This document shows, in pieces, positions 6,222-15,462 of a DNA stretch of 64,000 nt. Where the stretch lies: NCBI RefSeq assembly GCF_010993775.1, contig NZ_WOTO01000005.1, positions 1 through 64,000 on the forward strand. The letters run 5' to 3'. Every line of letters starts with the position of its first letter. Position 1 is the first letter of the stretch. The position numbers and the translations under genes are program-made. The notes under the pieces were generated by a model that made no database searches, was not told where the DNA came from, and saw only the letters and a program-made list of their open reading frames with translations. The DNA comes from Fodinicola feengrottensis. GTDB taxonomy: Bacteria; Actinomycetota; Actinomycetes; Mycobacteriales; HKI-0501.

Positions 6222-8006
6222 GTGGATAAAGACGCGTTGCGGCGGAAATATCTGGCCGAGCGGGACAAGCGGCTCCGGACGGACGGCAACGAGCAGTACG
6301 TACGGGTGGCCGGCCAGCTCGCGCACTACCTCGACGATCCGTATACAGCCAGGGCCGAGCGCGAGCCGAAGACCGATCATCGGACTGTCGTCTGCATTGG
6401 TGGCGGATTCGCTGGCCTGGTGGCCGCCGCGCGGCTACGGGAAGCGGGCATCGCGGACGTACGGATCATCGAAAAAGGTGGCGATTTCGGCGGCACCTGG
6501 TATTGGAACCGCTATCCGGGCGCGCAGTGCGACACGGCTTCCTTCGTTTACATGCCGTTGCTCGAAGAAACCGGCCACATGCCCACCGAGAAATACGCGC
6601 ACGCGCCCGAGATTCTCGAGCACTGCCAGCGGATCGGCAAGCAGTTCGGCCTGTACGACGATGTGCTGTTCCACACCGAGGTCGTGGATCTGCGCTGGGA
6701 TTCAGGAAAATCGCAGTGGATTATCCGTACGAACCGAGACGATGTCTTCACCGCACAATTCGTGGTGATGGGCACCGGGCCTCTACATGTGCCCAAACTT
6801 CCTGGGATTCCCGGTCTCGAGTCGTCGTTCCGCGGCCATTCTTTTCACACCAGCCGCTGGGACTATGACTACACCGGCGGCGATCCGGCCGGTGCGCCGA
6901 TGGACGGGCTGGCCGGCAAACGGGTGGCCGTCATTGGAACCGGCGCGACCTCGGTGCAGTGCGTGCCACGGTTGGCGCGGGCAGCCGGGGACTTGTACGT
7001 TTTTTTCCAGCGCACACCGTCCTCTGTGGACGTACGAGACAACCATCCGACGGATCCTGAGTGGTTCGCGCAGGTGGCCACCGCGGGCTGGCAGCAGCGG
7101 TGGCTGGACAACTTCACCGCCAACCAGACCGGCGGCCACGCCGAGGAAGACCTGGTGATGGACGGGTGGACCGACCTCGCCCGGCGGGTACGTGCGAAGG
7201 CGCGCACGCTTGCGCCCCAAGATCGGACCACGGCGGCGGTCATGAAGGCTTTCGAGGACTCCGATTTCGAGAAGATGGACGAAATCCGGGCCCGCGTCGA
7301 CGCTGTGGTCGAGGATGCCGACACCGCCCAAAACCTGAAAGCCTGGTATCGCCAGCTGTGCAAGCGGCCGTGCTTCCATGACGAATACCTGCAGGCGTAC
7401 AACAACCCGCATACGCACCTGATCGACACCGACGGCAAAGGCGTCGAGAGAATAACCGAAACCGGGGTGGTCGTCGCCGGTCGTGAGTACGAGGTCGACT
7501 GCATCATTTACGCGTCCGGTTTCGAGGTTGGCACCAGCTATGCAAGGCGTGCCGGTTATGAGGTCATCGGCCGCGACGGTGTCACACTTTCCGACTACTG
7601 GGCCGATGGAATGCGTACGCTGCACGGGATTCACATGCACGGATTCCCGAATGCCTTCATGGTGCAGCCAACCCAGGGCGCGAACCTGATTTCCAACATT
7701 CCCCACAACATCGTCGACTCGGCTCGTACCATCGCGGTGGCCGTCAAACATGCTCTTGACGGCGGTTTCGGCGAAATCGAGGTCACCCGGCCCGCTGAGC
7801 AGGCCTGGATCGACCTGTTGCTGGCCGGTCCGGGACGAGTGCTGGGATCGCCGGACTGTACGCCGGGCTACTACAACAACGAAGGTGTGGACGAGGGGCC
7901 GCAGGCGCGACTGCGGGTCGGCTATCCGGCGGGCCCAACCGCGTATTTCGAATACATCGACTCCTGGCGGGAGTCCGGAGACTTCGCGGGCCTGGAATTC
8001 CGCTGA
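6222..8006 (+). CDS. Baeyer-Villiger flavin monooxygenase
   Basis: A 594-residue intact enzyme starting at GTG 6222, five bases after GGGAGG. FAD-binding Rossmann motif VVCIGGGFAGLVAAARL, then GGTWYWNRYPGAQCDTASFV, the Baeyer-Villiger fingerprint FRGHSFHTSRWD and a second NADPH Rossmann motif VAVIGTGATSVQCVPRLA. This class inserts oxygen next to a carbonyl, turning ketones into esters or lactones with NADPH and O2. The roughly 60-residue N-terminal extension before the FAD motif is typical of the larger members (cyclododecanone or pentadecanone type). Expression is probably controlled by the divergent TetR. The coupled hydrolase is exported, so joint ester cleavage is uncertain. Confidence 0.92.
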   Translation: MDKDALRRKYLAERDKRLRTDGNEQYVRVAGQLAHYLDDPYTARAEREPKTDHRTVVCIGGGFAGLVAAARLREAGIADVRIIEKGGDFGGTWYWNRYPGAQCDTASFVYMPLLEETGHMPTEKYAHAPEILEHCQRIGKQFGLYDDVLFHTEVVDLRWDSGKSQWIIRTNRDDVFTAQFVVMGTGPLHVPKLPGIPGLESSFRGHSFHTSRWDYDYTGGDPAGAPMDGLAGKRVAVIGTGATSVQCVPRLARAAGDLYVFFQRTPSSVDVRDNHPTDPEWFAQVATAGWQQRWLDNFTANQTGGHAEEDLVMDGWTDLARRVRAKARTLAPQDRTTAAVMKAFEDSDFEKMDEIRARVDAVVEDADTAQNLKAWYRQLCKRPCFHDEYLQAYNNPHTHLIDTDGKGVERITETGVVVAGREYEVDCIIYASGFEVGTSYARRAGYEVIGRDGVTLSDYWADGMRTLHGIHMHGFPNAFMVQPTQGANLISNIPHNIVDSARTIAVAVKHALDGGFGEIEVTRPAEQAWIDLLLAGPGRVLGSPDCTPGYYNNEGVDEGPQARLRVGYPAGPTAYFEYIDSWRESGDFAGLEFR

Positions 8007-8035
8007 CTCGCCCAGCTGCGGGTAGATTGGGCGAC

Positions 8036-8450
8036 ATGTGGTTTCTGCTGGTCAGCCTGTTCCTCGTGCTCTGCATGCTCTACGGTTTGGTGCGGGCCGG
8101 GCGCAAAGACTGGGAATTCTTCAGAATTCGCCGCTCCGGCATCCGGGTCACCGGCGAGGTTATCGGCGACGATCCGCGCAGTCGCGGAAGTTCTGGCGGA
8201 TATCTGCTGGTGCCGATAGTCCGCTACGACATCGACGGGAAACAGACCGAGGCGCCGGTCGCGAACTCCACTGACAAACGTGAGGTCGGCGACCGGCTGG
8301 ACCTGGTGGTCGATCCGGCGAAACCGGTGGGAGCCGTGGGTGCTCTACCACAACATGTTTTCCCAAAGCCTGGTCATTTACGCGATAGGGCTTCTGGTCG
8401 CGGCCGGATTCACTTGGTGGGCGATTACTGCCCTTCAGCAGGCCAGGTAG
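8036..8450 (+). CDS. DUF3592 membrane protein (frameshifted)
   Basis: It starts MWFLLVSLFLVLCMLYGLV at ATG 8036, a membrane helix, followed by the beta-rich DUF3592 core (IRVTGEVIGDD, YLLVPIVRYDIDGKQTE, EVGDRLDLVVDPAKP). Near 8330-8340 one base must be dropped. The next frame gives VLYHNMFSQSLVIYAIGLLV and TWWAITALQQAR, the second membrane helix and the stop at 8450. This two-helix layout with a central domain is normal for DUF3592. Function unknown. Its last 26 bases overlap the convergent ankyrin gene. Confidence 0.7.
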
Positions 8451-9934
8451 CGGCCAACGGCTCAGTGACCGGAGCGAGTACGTCGACGGCTTCCGGGCGG
8501 TGACCGTGTTCGGCCCAGCCCAAGGGAGTGGCGTCGAAGCGACTGTCCCGGACGTTTGGGTCGGCGCCGACGGCAAGGAGCGCGCGCAGGATGGGAATGT
8601 CGCCGCGCCAGGCCGCGTCGTGCAGGGCCGTACTTTCCTCGAACAGCTCGTTTACCTCGATGCCGGCTTCGGCGACTATCGCCACCGCCTCGGTGTTGCC
8701 GGTCGCGGCGGCACGGACCATAAGGCCGGGGCGTACGTCCTCAAGCAATCCGGGATTCTCGGCGCGCAATCGGGTGACGGCTAGTTTGTCGGCGGCGAGA
8801 AAAGCCGCGACGAGCTCCTGAGCCGGCGACGCAGACGGGCGGGGCGCGCCAGCGGCGACCAACAGGTCGACGATTTCCCGATAGCCCTGCGCGGAGGCTG
8901 TTTGTACGGGCGAACGGCGATCGCGGTACGTACGTCCGAGGTCGGTGAACGGCCTTCTGATGTCGACGCCATGGTCGATGAGCAGCCGTACGCGAGCAGC
9001 GAATCCGCTCTTAATCGCCCAACTTAGTTGCATCCGCACCATCTCGGCCGGCGACTGGACCGTGTCACCCATCCGGGCCTTCCACGGGCCACCGTCGCCG
9101 GTTCCCAAGCCGTACTGGAAAAGCAGCTCGAGATGGTCGTTGTCCGGAAAGAACATCCGGTTGTAGAGCGTCTGGCCGTCGTTCGGGTCAGCGCCGGCGT
9201 CCAGCAGCAGCCGCGCGAGGGCGAGCGACCGTGGGTGCCGCGGCTGTTTGCCGGGCCCTTGCTCGCCCTCGCCGAACGCACCCGTGAGCACGGTGAACGG
9301 GATCGGTAAGCCCTTCCATAAATAGCCGGCATTTGGGTCCGCGCCGGCGTCCAGCAGCAACTGCGCGGTTTCCAGCGGTGAGCCGCCGCCGAGCCGGGAG
9401 TACGCGAGGGTGAACAGCGGCTCCCAACGGTGCGGGCCGCCTTGCCGATGGACCAACGACGGGTCCGCCGCCAGCAGGTCGCGTACGGCCTCGGGATCGG
9501 CCGCCGCCGCGGCCGCCCACATCGACGCCCGCCGGATCTGCGGGTGCTCAGCCAGCAGGTTCGCCGCCGCCCGCGCCCAGCGCTCAGGGCCGTCGTCCGG
9601 GCTATAGATCAGGCAGGCGAGCCGACAGAACTGGTCAGCAAGATCGTCGGTGTCGGCGTCCGACGCCACATCGGGGTCGCGGCGGAAAGTGTCGACCACG
9701 TCGAGATGGTGCTTGAGTCGGGGCCAACTGGCGAAGCCGTACGAGCGAGCGATCACCAACTGTGCTGCGCTGAGGGGAAAATCCGCACCGGAGAGCTGGT
9801 CGCGATGGTGCTCGGCGACCTGGGCGAGGGCGTCCGGCGTCCGGATCCTGGGCCCGGACGGCTCGCTGCAGCGCCCGTGCTCGGTTGCGCAGGTTCGCGA
9901 GGCTGGGATCGGCGGGCAGTGGGACGGTCGACAT
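8425..9934 (-). CDS. ankyrin-repeat protein (frameshifted near N-terminus)
   Basis: ATG 9934 (MSTVPLPADPSLANLRNRAR) follows a near-perfect AAAGGAGG site. One frame change near 9835-9845 joins QDPDA to LAQVAEHHRDQLSGADFPLS and VIARSYGFASWPRLKHHLDV. The remaining 440 residues contain about six ankyrin-type repeats, for example AQLLLDAGADPNAGYL, ARLLLDAGADPNDGQT, VRLLIDHGVDIRRPF, VDLLVAAGAPRP and LRALLAVGADPNVRD. The N-terminal segment (SxxNLRxRARxLxRAV, YGFxSWPRLKxHL) is the usual head of actinomycete ankyrin proteins. They mediate protein contacts, but the partner is unknown. No signal peptide. Confidence 0.8.
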
Positions 9935-10185
9935 GGCGACCTCCTTTCGCAACGCCTGCTGTCCGCGTCGTCAGGCTGAAAGGAGGCTGGAGGCCACGCT
10001 GAAGTCAGCTCAGGTGGGCTTAGCCCTTCCCGCGGACCGGCGGCACCCTGCGTGCCACCAGCCAGCCTACCTCACGATGAGTGATGAAGGACGTGGTTGC
10101 CTGAAGGCGAATTCCGGTTGGCCTTCGCGGCCGGGACTGGGCTATCATCGGGCCGATCTGTTTGGCGCGAGTTGAGGAAGTTGAC
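9935..10185. other. gene-free stretch upstream of the alaS leader
   Basis: About 250 bases with no credible gene. It carries the ankyrin gene's promoter on the minus strand and, towards the right end, TTGGCC (10118-10123) and TATCAT (10143-10148). These could be -35/-10 elements for the alaS leader, though their 19-base spacing is long. No repeat or RNA gene was recognised. Confidence 0.3.
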
Positions 10186-10230
10186 ATGACGGTGGCGGGA
10201 CGGCGAGCTAGCCGCACCGAGCGGGGCTGA
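10186..10230 (+). CDS. possible 14-aa leader peptide upstream of alaS
   Basis: ATG 10186 has a GAGG site eight bases upstream and encodes MTVAGRRASRTERG before TGA at 10228-10230. The peptide is rich in Arg (CGG, CGA, CGC, CGG) with two Ala codons. Its last codons lie inside the left arm of the hairpin at 10216-10251, the geometry of ribosome-mediated attenuation. It is too short for homology support. Confidence 0.4.
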   Translation: MTVAGRRASRTERG

Positions 10231-10269
10231 ACCCCTCGGTTCCGGCTCGGTCTTCTGCTGCCCGTTTTT
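10216..10269 (+). promoter_or_regulatory. possible attenuator with competing hairpins before alaS
   Basis: ACCGAGC (10216-10222) pairs perfectly with GCTCGGT (10245-10251). Inside, GGGG (10223-10226) pairs with CCCC (10232-10235), and CCGA can alternatively pair with TCGG (10236-10239). A T5 tract follows at 10265-10269, 14 bases after the outer stem. The leader-peptide stop codon lies in the inner loop. This looks like an RNA switch 50 bases before the alaS start. Confidence 0.45.
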
Positions 10270-10320
10270 CCTTGTCAACGCGCCACTTTCGCGGTGCGTC
10301 CTCGCAGTGAGGCCTCGATC

Positions 10321-12994
10321 ATGCGTGCCCCCGAGATCCGCCAGAAATTCCTCGACTACTTCATTTCACGCGGACATTCCCAGCTACCGTCCAGTCCATT
10401 GGTGTCCGACGACCCGACGTTGTTGCTGACCAATGCCGGGATGAACCAGTTCAAGCCGGTTTTTCTGGGCGAGGTCACGCCAGCGTCGCCGCGCGCGACC
10501 ACAGTACAGAAATGTGTGCGTACGGTCGATATCGAGAATGTCGGCCGGACCACTCGGCATGTTACTTTCTTCGAAATGCTCGGAAATTTCTCGTTCGGTG
10601 ACTATTTCAAACCGGAAGTCATCAGCTATGCGTGGGAAGTGCTGACCGAGGTCTATCAGCTGCCACCGGATCGGCTCTGGGTCACCGTCTATCTCGACGA
10701 CGACGAAGCGGTCGAGGTGTGGCGGCGGATCGGCGTGCCAGCGGACCGGATTCAGCGGCTCGGCTGGGCGGACAACTACTGGTCGATGGGCGTGCCCGGG
10801 CCGTGCGGGCCGTCGTCAGAGATCTGTTATGACCGTGGTCCGGCGTACGGCGAGCCGGGCGGCCCGGCGGTGAACGACGAGCGTTATCTCGAGCTGTGGA
10901 ATCTGGTGTTCATGCAGAATATTCGCGGCGAGGGCGGCGACAAGGACGGGTTTGCGGTCGTGGGGGAGTTGCCGCGCCGCAATATCGACACCGGACTGGG
11001 CCTGGACCGGCTCGCGATCATCCTGCAGGACGTGGAAAGTATTACCCAGACCGATTTGTTGGCGCCCACCTTCGAAGTCGTCGAAGACCTGGTCGGCCGG
11101 CGATTTCCGGGCCACGACGGCACTGAGGCGTCAGTGTCGTACCAAGTGGTCGTCGACCATGCGCGGACGATCGCCTTCCTGATCGCGGACGGAGTTCTGC
11201 CCTCCAACGAAGGCAGCGGCTATGTCCTGCGCCGCCTGATGCGCCGGGCGATTCGGCACGCGCAGTCGCTTGGCGTGACGGATCTGGTGTTGCCCACGAT
11301 CACCACAAGCGTGGTGGACAACCTCGCGCGAGGTGTGGCCGGAACTGGCATTGGCGAGGTCGCTGATCGAGCGGGTCAGCGACCGTGAGGAGCAGTCTTT
11401 TGGTACGACACTGCGGCAGGGCACCAGGCTGTTGGACGCGGCCATCTCCCGGACCCGTACGACCGGCGGCTTCCAGCTGTCCGGCGAGACGGCGTTCGAA
11501 CTCCATGACACGTACGGATTTCCGGTCGACCTCACCATCGAGGCGGCGCGTACGGCCGGCCTGACCGTCGACGGCGATCGGTACGCGACGCTGCTGGAAG
11601 ACCAGCGACAGCGGGCGAAGTCCAACAGGAAGGGGAAAACTTCGGCGGCGCTGCACCGACAGGGGACATATCGGCAGTTGATGGCGAAATATCGCCCGAC
11701 CGAGTTCGTCGGCTATCACGAGACGGTCGCCGAGACCGAGGTGCTGGCGGTGCTGCGAAACGGTGAGCCGGTGCAGTCCGCGACCCAGGGGCAGGAGGTG
11801 GAGATCGTGTTGCGTCGCAGCCCTTTCTTTCTACGCCGAATCCGGTGGCCAGGTCGGCGATATCGGCACCCTTGCCGATGACGCGGGCACGGTCGTTGAC
11901 ATCACCGACACGCGATATGGGATCGCCGATCTGCGGCTGCACGTTGCCCGGATCACCTCCGGTGAAGTCCACAGTGGACAGTCGATGCGGGCCGTCGTCG
12001 ACAGCTCGCGGAGGGCGGCGGTGGCTCGTTCGCATTCGGCGACTCACGTGCTGCACGCGACCTTGCGGCGGATTCTGGGCGACCATGCGCGGCAGCAGGG
12101 ATCGCTGGTCGCGCCGGACCGACTGCGGTTCGACTTCACCCATTTCGCGGCGGTCGACAGCGAGCAGCTCGACACGATTGGCATGCTGGTCAACGAATAT
12201 CTGCTCGATGATCCGGACGTACGAGTGTGGCACGCGACCCGCGCGGAAGCGGAGGCGGCCGGGGCGACCGCGTTTTTCGGTGAGAAGTACGGCGATCGCG
12301 TACGAATCGTCGACATTGGCGACGCGTCTCGCGAACTGTGTGGTGGCACCCACGTTGGTCATGGCGCGCAGGCGGGTCCCATTCGGATCTACGGCGAGTC
12401 GTCCGTTGGCGCGCGGGGCTGCGCAGGATTGAGGCGCTAACTGGGCGGGACGCGCTTCGTTTTGCTGATACCGAAAGGCGAATTCTCGGCGAAGTCGCCG
12501 CCTTGCTGGGCAGCCGGCCAGAAAACGCGGTGACGACCCTGCATGCGCGGCTCGCCGCGCTGGCCGCCGCGCAGGAATCCCTGCGCGGGCTGCGGAAACG
12601 CGAGCTGGACGTGTTGGCGGGGTCGCTCAGCGGGCAGCGCCGCGAAGTCGGCGACGGCTGGCTGGTCACCGCGCGGCTGGACGACGTGTCGCCTGAGGAA
12701 CTGCGGCCGCTCGCGGTGGCGGTGCTGGGGCGTACGCCCGATGTCGCCCCCGGCGCGGTCGTGCTGGCCACCGCGTCCAGCGACAAGGCGCAGCTGGTGG
12801 CGGCGATCAACGCAACGCTGCTCGGGCGTGGCCAGCCGGCCCGGGTTTTGCTGGGACTGGCGGGAAAGACCGTCGGCGGCGGCGCGGGCGGCACCGGTCC
12901 GATCGGCACCGCCGGCGGCCGGTGGGCGGAGCGGGTGGACGCGGCGCTGACGCAGGCGGAATCGGCCGCGGTCGCTCTCCTCACCCGCTCGTAG
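10321..12994 (+). CDS. alaS: alanyl-tRNA synthetase (three frameshifts)
   Basis: A complete, family-length (about 890 aa) AlaRS from ATG 10321 to TAG 12994. It charges tRNA-Ala in the cytoplasm. The catalytic domain shows [49 protein letters not shown] and [12 protein letters not shown]. The editing domain has the zinc motif HSATHVLH and CGGTHV. The C-terminal C-Ala-like region ends in a glycine-rich [15 protein letters not shown] segment. Frames change near 11325-11340, 11815-11830 and 12405-12420, all single-base. The flanking genes (ankyrin protein, dhaK) are not the usual alaS neighbours, so this may be a second or relocated copy. A leader element precedes it. Confidence 0.88.
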
Positions 12995-12996
12995 TT

Positions 12997-13031
12997 GCCC
13001 CGTTGCTTGCGCCAGCCGCAAGCAGCGGGGC
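12997..13031. terminator. bidirectional terminator between alaS and dhaK
   Basis: GCCCCGTTGCTTGCG and CGCAAGCAGCGGGGC fold into a 15-bp stem with two internal mismatches and a five-base loop. It sits between the alaS stop (12994) and the convergent dhaK stop (13041), so it can serve both genes. Confidence 0.75.
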
Positions 13032-13040
13032 GTTGCGGAC

Positions 13041-14049
13041 TTACCAGCGCAGGGCGGGGGTGGTGACAGGGGCGTCCCAGAGGGAGAGCAGTTCGTCGTC
13101 CAGCCGGAGCAGGGTCAGCGAGCAGCCGGCCATCTCCAGGGAGGTCACGTACGGGCCGACCAGCGAGCGGGGCCACGGTCAGGCCGCGGGCCGCCAGGAT
13201 GCGGGAGATTTCCCCGTACATCAGGTAAATTTCGATCAGTGGGGTGCCGCCCATCCCGTTCAGGAAGGCGAGCACGGTGTCGCCGCGCCGCAGTGGCAGG
13301 TCCGCGACCACCGGTTCGACCAGCAGTTCGGCGATTTCGGCGGCGGTCGCGTGCGGCTCGCGGCGGCGGCCCGGCTCGCCGTGGATGCCGATGCCGACCT
13401 CCATTTCGTCGTCCGCCAGCTCGAAAGTCGGCCGGCCGGCGGTCGGAACCGTGCAGGAGGTCAAAGCCACCCCCAGGCTGCGCCCGTTTTCGTTGACCCG
13501 GCGGGCGATCGCGGCCACTTCGGCGAGCGGGCGGCCCTGTTCGGCGCCGGCTCCGGCGATCTTTTCCACCAGTACGGTCACTCCGACGCCCCGCCGGCCC
13601 GCGGTGTAGAGGCTGTCCTGGACGGCGACGTCGTCGTCCGTACGAACGGTCTCGACCTGGATTTCGTTGCCCGCGCCGGAAAGCGCGGTGGCCAGCTCGC
13701 CGGCCATCTCGAAGTTCAGCACGTCACCGGTGTAGTTCTTCACGATGTGCAGGACGCCGGCGCCGTTGTCGACCTGTTGGGTGGCGACCAGCATCTGGTC
13801 TGGTACGGGTGAGGTGAAGATTTCGCCGGCACAGGCCGCATCCAGCATGCCGGCGCCGACGAACCCGATGTGCATCGGCTCGTGTCCGGACCCGCCGCCG
13901 GACACCACGGCGACCTTCCCGAGCCGGGCCGGCTCGGCCCGGTAGACGATCCGGTGGGTGTGGTCGACGCGGATCTGAGGATGCGCGGCCGCGAAGCCGG
14001 CGAGCGCTTCCTTGACCACGTCGGCGGGATCGTTGATGAGCTTCTTCAT
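13041..14049 (-). CDS. dhaK: dihydroxyacetone kinase subunit DhaK (frameshifted)
   Basis: ATG 14049 ([20 protein letters not shown]). DhaK motifs: [53 protein letters not shown], and GIGIHGEPG, whose His forms the hemiaminal link with dihydroxyacetone. One base shift near 13165-13175 turns the tail into [18 protein letters not shown] and ends TTPALRW at 13041, giving the usual length of about 335 aa. In the pathway DhaK works with DhaL, the ATP-binding or phosphoryl-transfer subunit. No dhaL follows, because alaS converges immediately, so the gene is an orphan here. It is divergent from marR at 14173. Confidence 0.88.
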
Positions 14050-14136
14050 CGCCGTACTCCTCGTGCCCGGAACTGTCCGTCCCTACCCTGCCGTGCCCGC
14101 TCGGATTGGCAAGCAGGACGTCCCCCTCCGGCAAAC

Positions 14137-14165
14137 CTCCTATTGAGAGTTGCTCTCAATAAGAG
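14137..14165. promoter_or_regulatory. MarR operator, 13-bp inverted repeat
   Basis: CTCCTATTGAGAG (14137-14149) and CTCTCAATAAGAG (14153-14165) are inverted repeats with 12 of 13 bases matching and a 3-base spacer. The site ends eight bases before the marR start codon and lies in the dhaK/marR intergenic region. TATTGAGAG-like arms are typical of MarR-family sites, so autoregulation of the marR-exporter operon is likely. Confidence 0.7.
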
Positions 14166-14172
14166 GTATCAT

Positions 14173-14655
14173 GTGGTGGTGACGGATCCTGAGTCGGCGG
14201 CGATCGCCGAGGAGTTGATGGCGACCACGCGCGCGTTGCGCCGGGTCGTACGCCGGCAGTTGCGGCCGCAGACGCCCGGGCCGGCGCTGCGCGGCGCCCA
14301 GCTGGAGTTGTTGCGTGTCGTCCAAGGGGAGCCGGGCATCGGCGTCGCGGCGGCGGCCCGAGCGCTGCACCTGGCCGGAAACTCGGTCAGCACGCTGGTC
14401 AACCAGTTGGTCGACCACGGGATGTTGGTCAGGGAGACCGATCCGGACGACCGGCGGGCCATCCGGCTGCGGCTCACCGAGGCGGCCAGTCAGCGGCTGG
14501 AGTTCTGGCGGCAGGCCCGCGACGAGTTCGTGGCCACCGGGATCGACGAGCTGGCCGACGGGCAGCGGCGGGCGCTGGCTCAGGCGATGCCGGCGATGTG
14601 GGCGTTGTTGGCCAGTCTGGAAAAAGTGGAGGCTGAGAGGGCGGTGGTCGAGTGA
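14173..14655 (+). CDS. MarR family transcriptional regulator
   Basis: About 160 residues, intact. Three consecutive GTG codons (14173, 14176, 14179) can start it. AAGAGG lies just upstream, and the first was chosen. The winged helix is clear: GAQLELLRVVQGEPGIGVAA, AARALHLAGNSVSTLVNQLV, HGMLVRETDPDDRRAIRLRL. The stop overlaps the ABC ATPase start in a GTGA junction (14652-14655), so regulator and exporter are co-translated. It probably represses its own operon through the inverted repeat at 14137-14165 and responds to a toxic small molecule exported by the pump. Confidence 0.9.
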   Translation: MVVTDPESAAIAEELMATTRALRRVVRRQLRPQTPGPALRGAQLELLRVVQGEPGIGVAAAARALHLAGNSVSTLVNQLVDHGMLVRETDPDDRRAIRLRLTEAASQRLEFWRQARDEFVATGIDELADGQRRALAQAMPAMWALLASLEKVEAERAVVE

Positions 14656-15462
14656 GTGTGGATGAGTCAGCAGCGGTGCGATGTGTGGACCTGCGTTACA
14701 GTTTTGGTCATACGATGGCGGTCGACGGGGTCGACCTGTCGATCGCGCGGGGCAGTGTTTTTGGCTTGCTGGGGCCAAATGGCGCCGGCAAGACCACCGC
14801 AATCCGGATGATTACCACGTTGTTGCCGGTGCCTTCCGGCGCGATCCGGGTTTTCGGGGTGGACGTGGCCCGGCACAAGCTGCAGGTGCGCCGGTTGATC
14901 GGGTACGTGCCGCAGCAGCTATCCGCGGATGGTGCGTTGACTGGGCGGGAAAATGTGGCCCTGTTCGCCCGGCTTTTCGACGTGCCACGGGCATATCGCA
15001 AGGCGGCGGTGGACCAGGCGCTGGAATCGGTCGGATTGACGGACGCGGCCAAACGTACGGCTTCGACGTACTCCGGCGGCATGATCCGCCGGTTGGAATT
15101 GGCCCAAGCCCTGGTCAGCGCACCAAAACTGCTGGTGCTGGACGAGCCGACGATTGGCCTGGACCCCGTTGGCCGGGCCAGCGTGTGGGAACGGCTGGCC
15201 GAGGTACGGGCCGCCACTGGCATGTCGATTTTGGTGACTACGCACTACATGGACGAGGCGGAGCAGAACTGCGACGAGATCGCCCTCATGCACCGCGGTC
15301 GGATCACCGCCCGCGGCACGCCTGGAACTGAGGACGAGCGTCGGTCCAGACGCCACTCTCGACGATGTTTTCCGCGCCACCACTGGTGATGATCTCTCAG
15401 GTGCAGGGGAGGGGATGCGAAGTGTCCGTTCAACCCGACGTACGGCCCGCCGTCTGGGCTGA
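14652..15462 (+). CDS. ABC exporter ATPase, DrrA-like (frameshifted)
   Basis: GTG 14652 overlaps the marR stop. Walker A GPNGAGKTTAIRM, Q-loop YVPQQLSADGALTGREN, signature STYSGGMIRRLELAQAL, Walker B LLVLDEPTIGLDP, and switch His TTHYMDEAEQ. This is the daunorubicin-resistance (DrrA) type ATPase that powers drug export with an integral-membrane partner. One base shift near 15326-15331 restores the normal C-terminus (ELRTSVGPDATLDDVFRATT) and the stop at 15460-15462. The 3' end overlaps the permease gene by about 40 bases. Confidence 0.88.

Noticed and set aside
12190-14049. A 619-codon extension of DhaK over the alaS 3' end
   Set aside because: After the shift near 13170 it reads antisense to alaS with low-complexity Arg/Ser sequence. 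The normal DhaK end is in the next frame.
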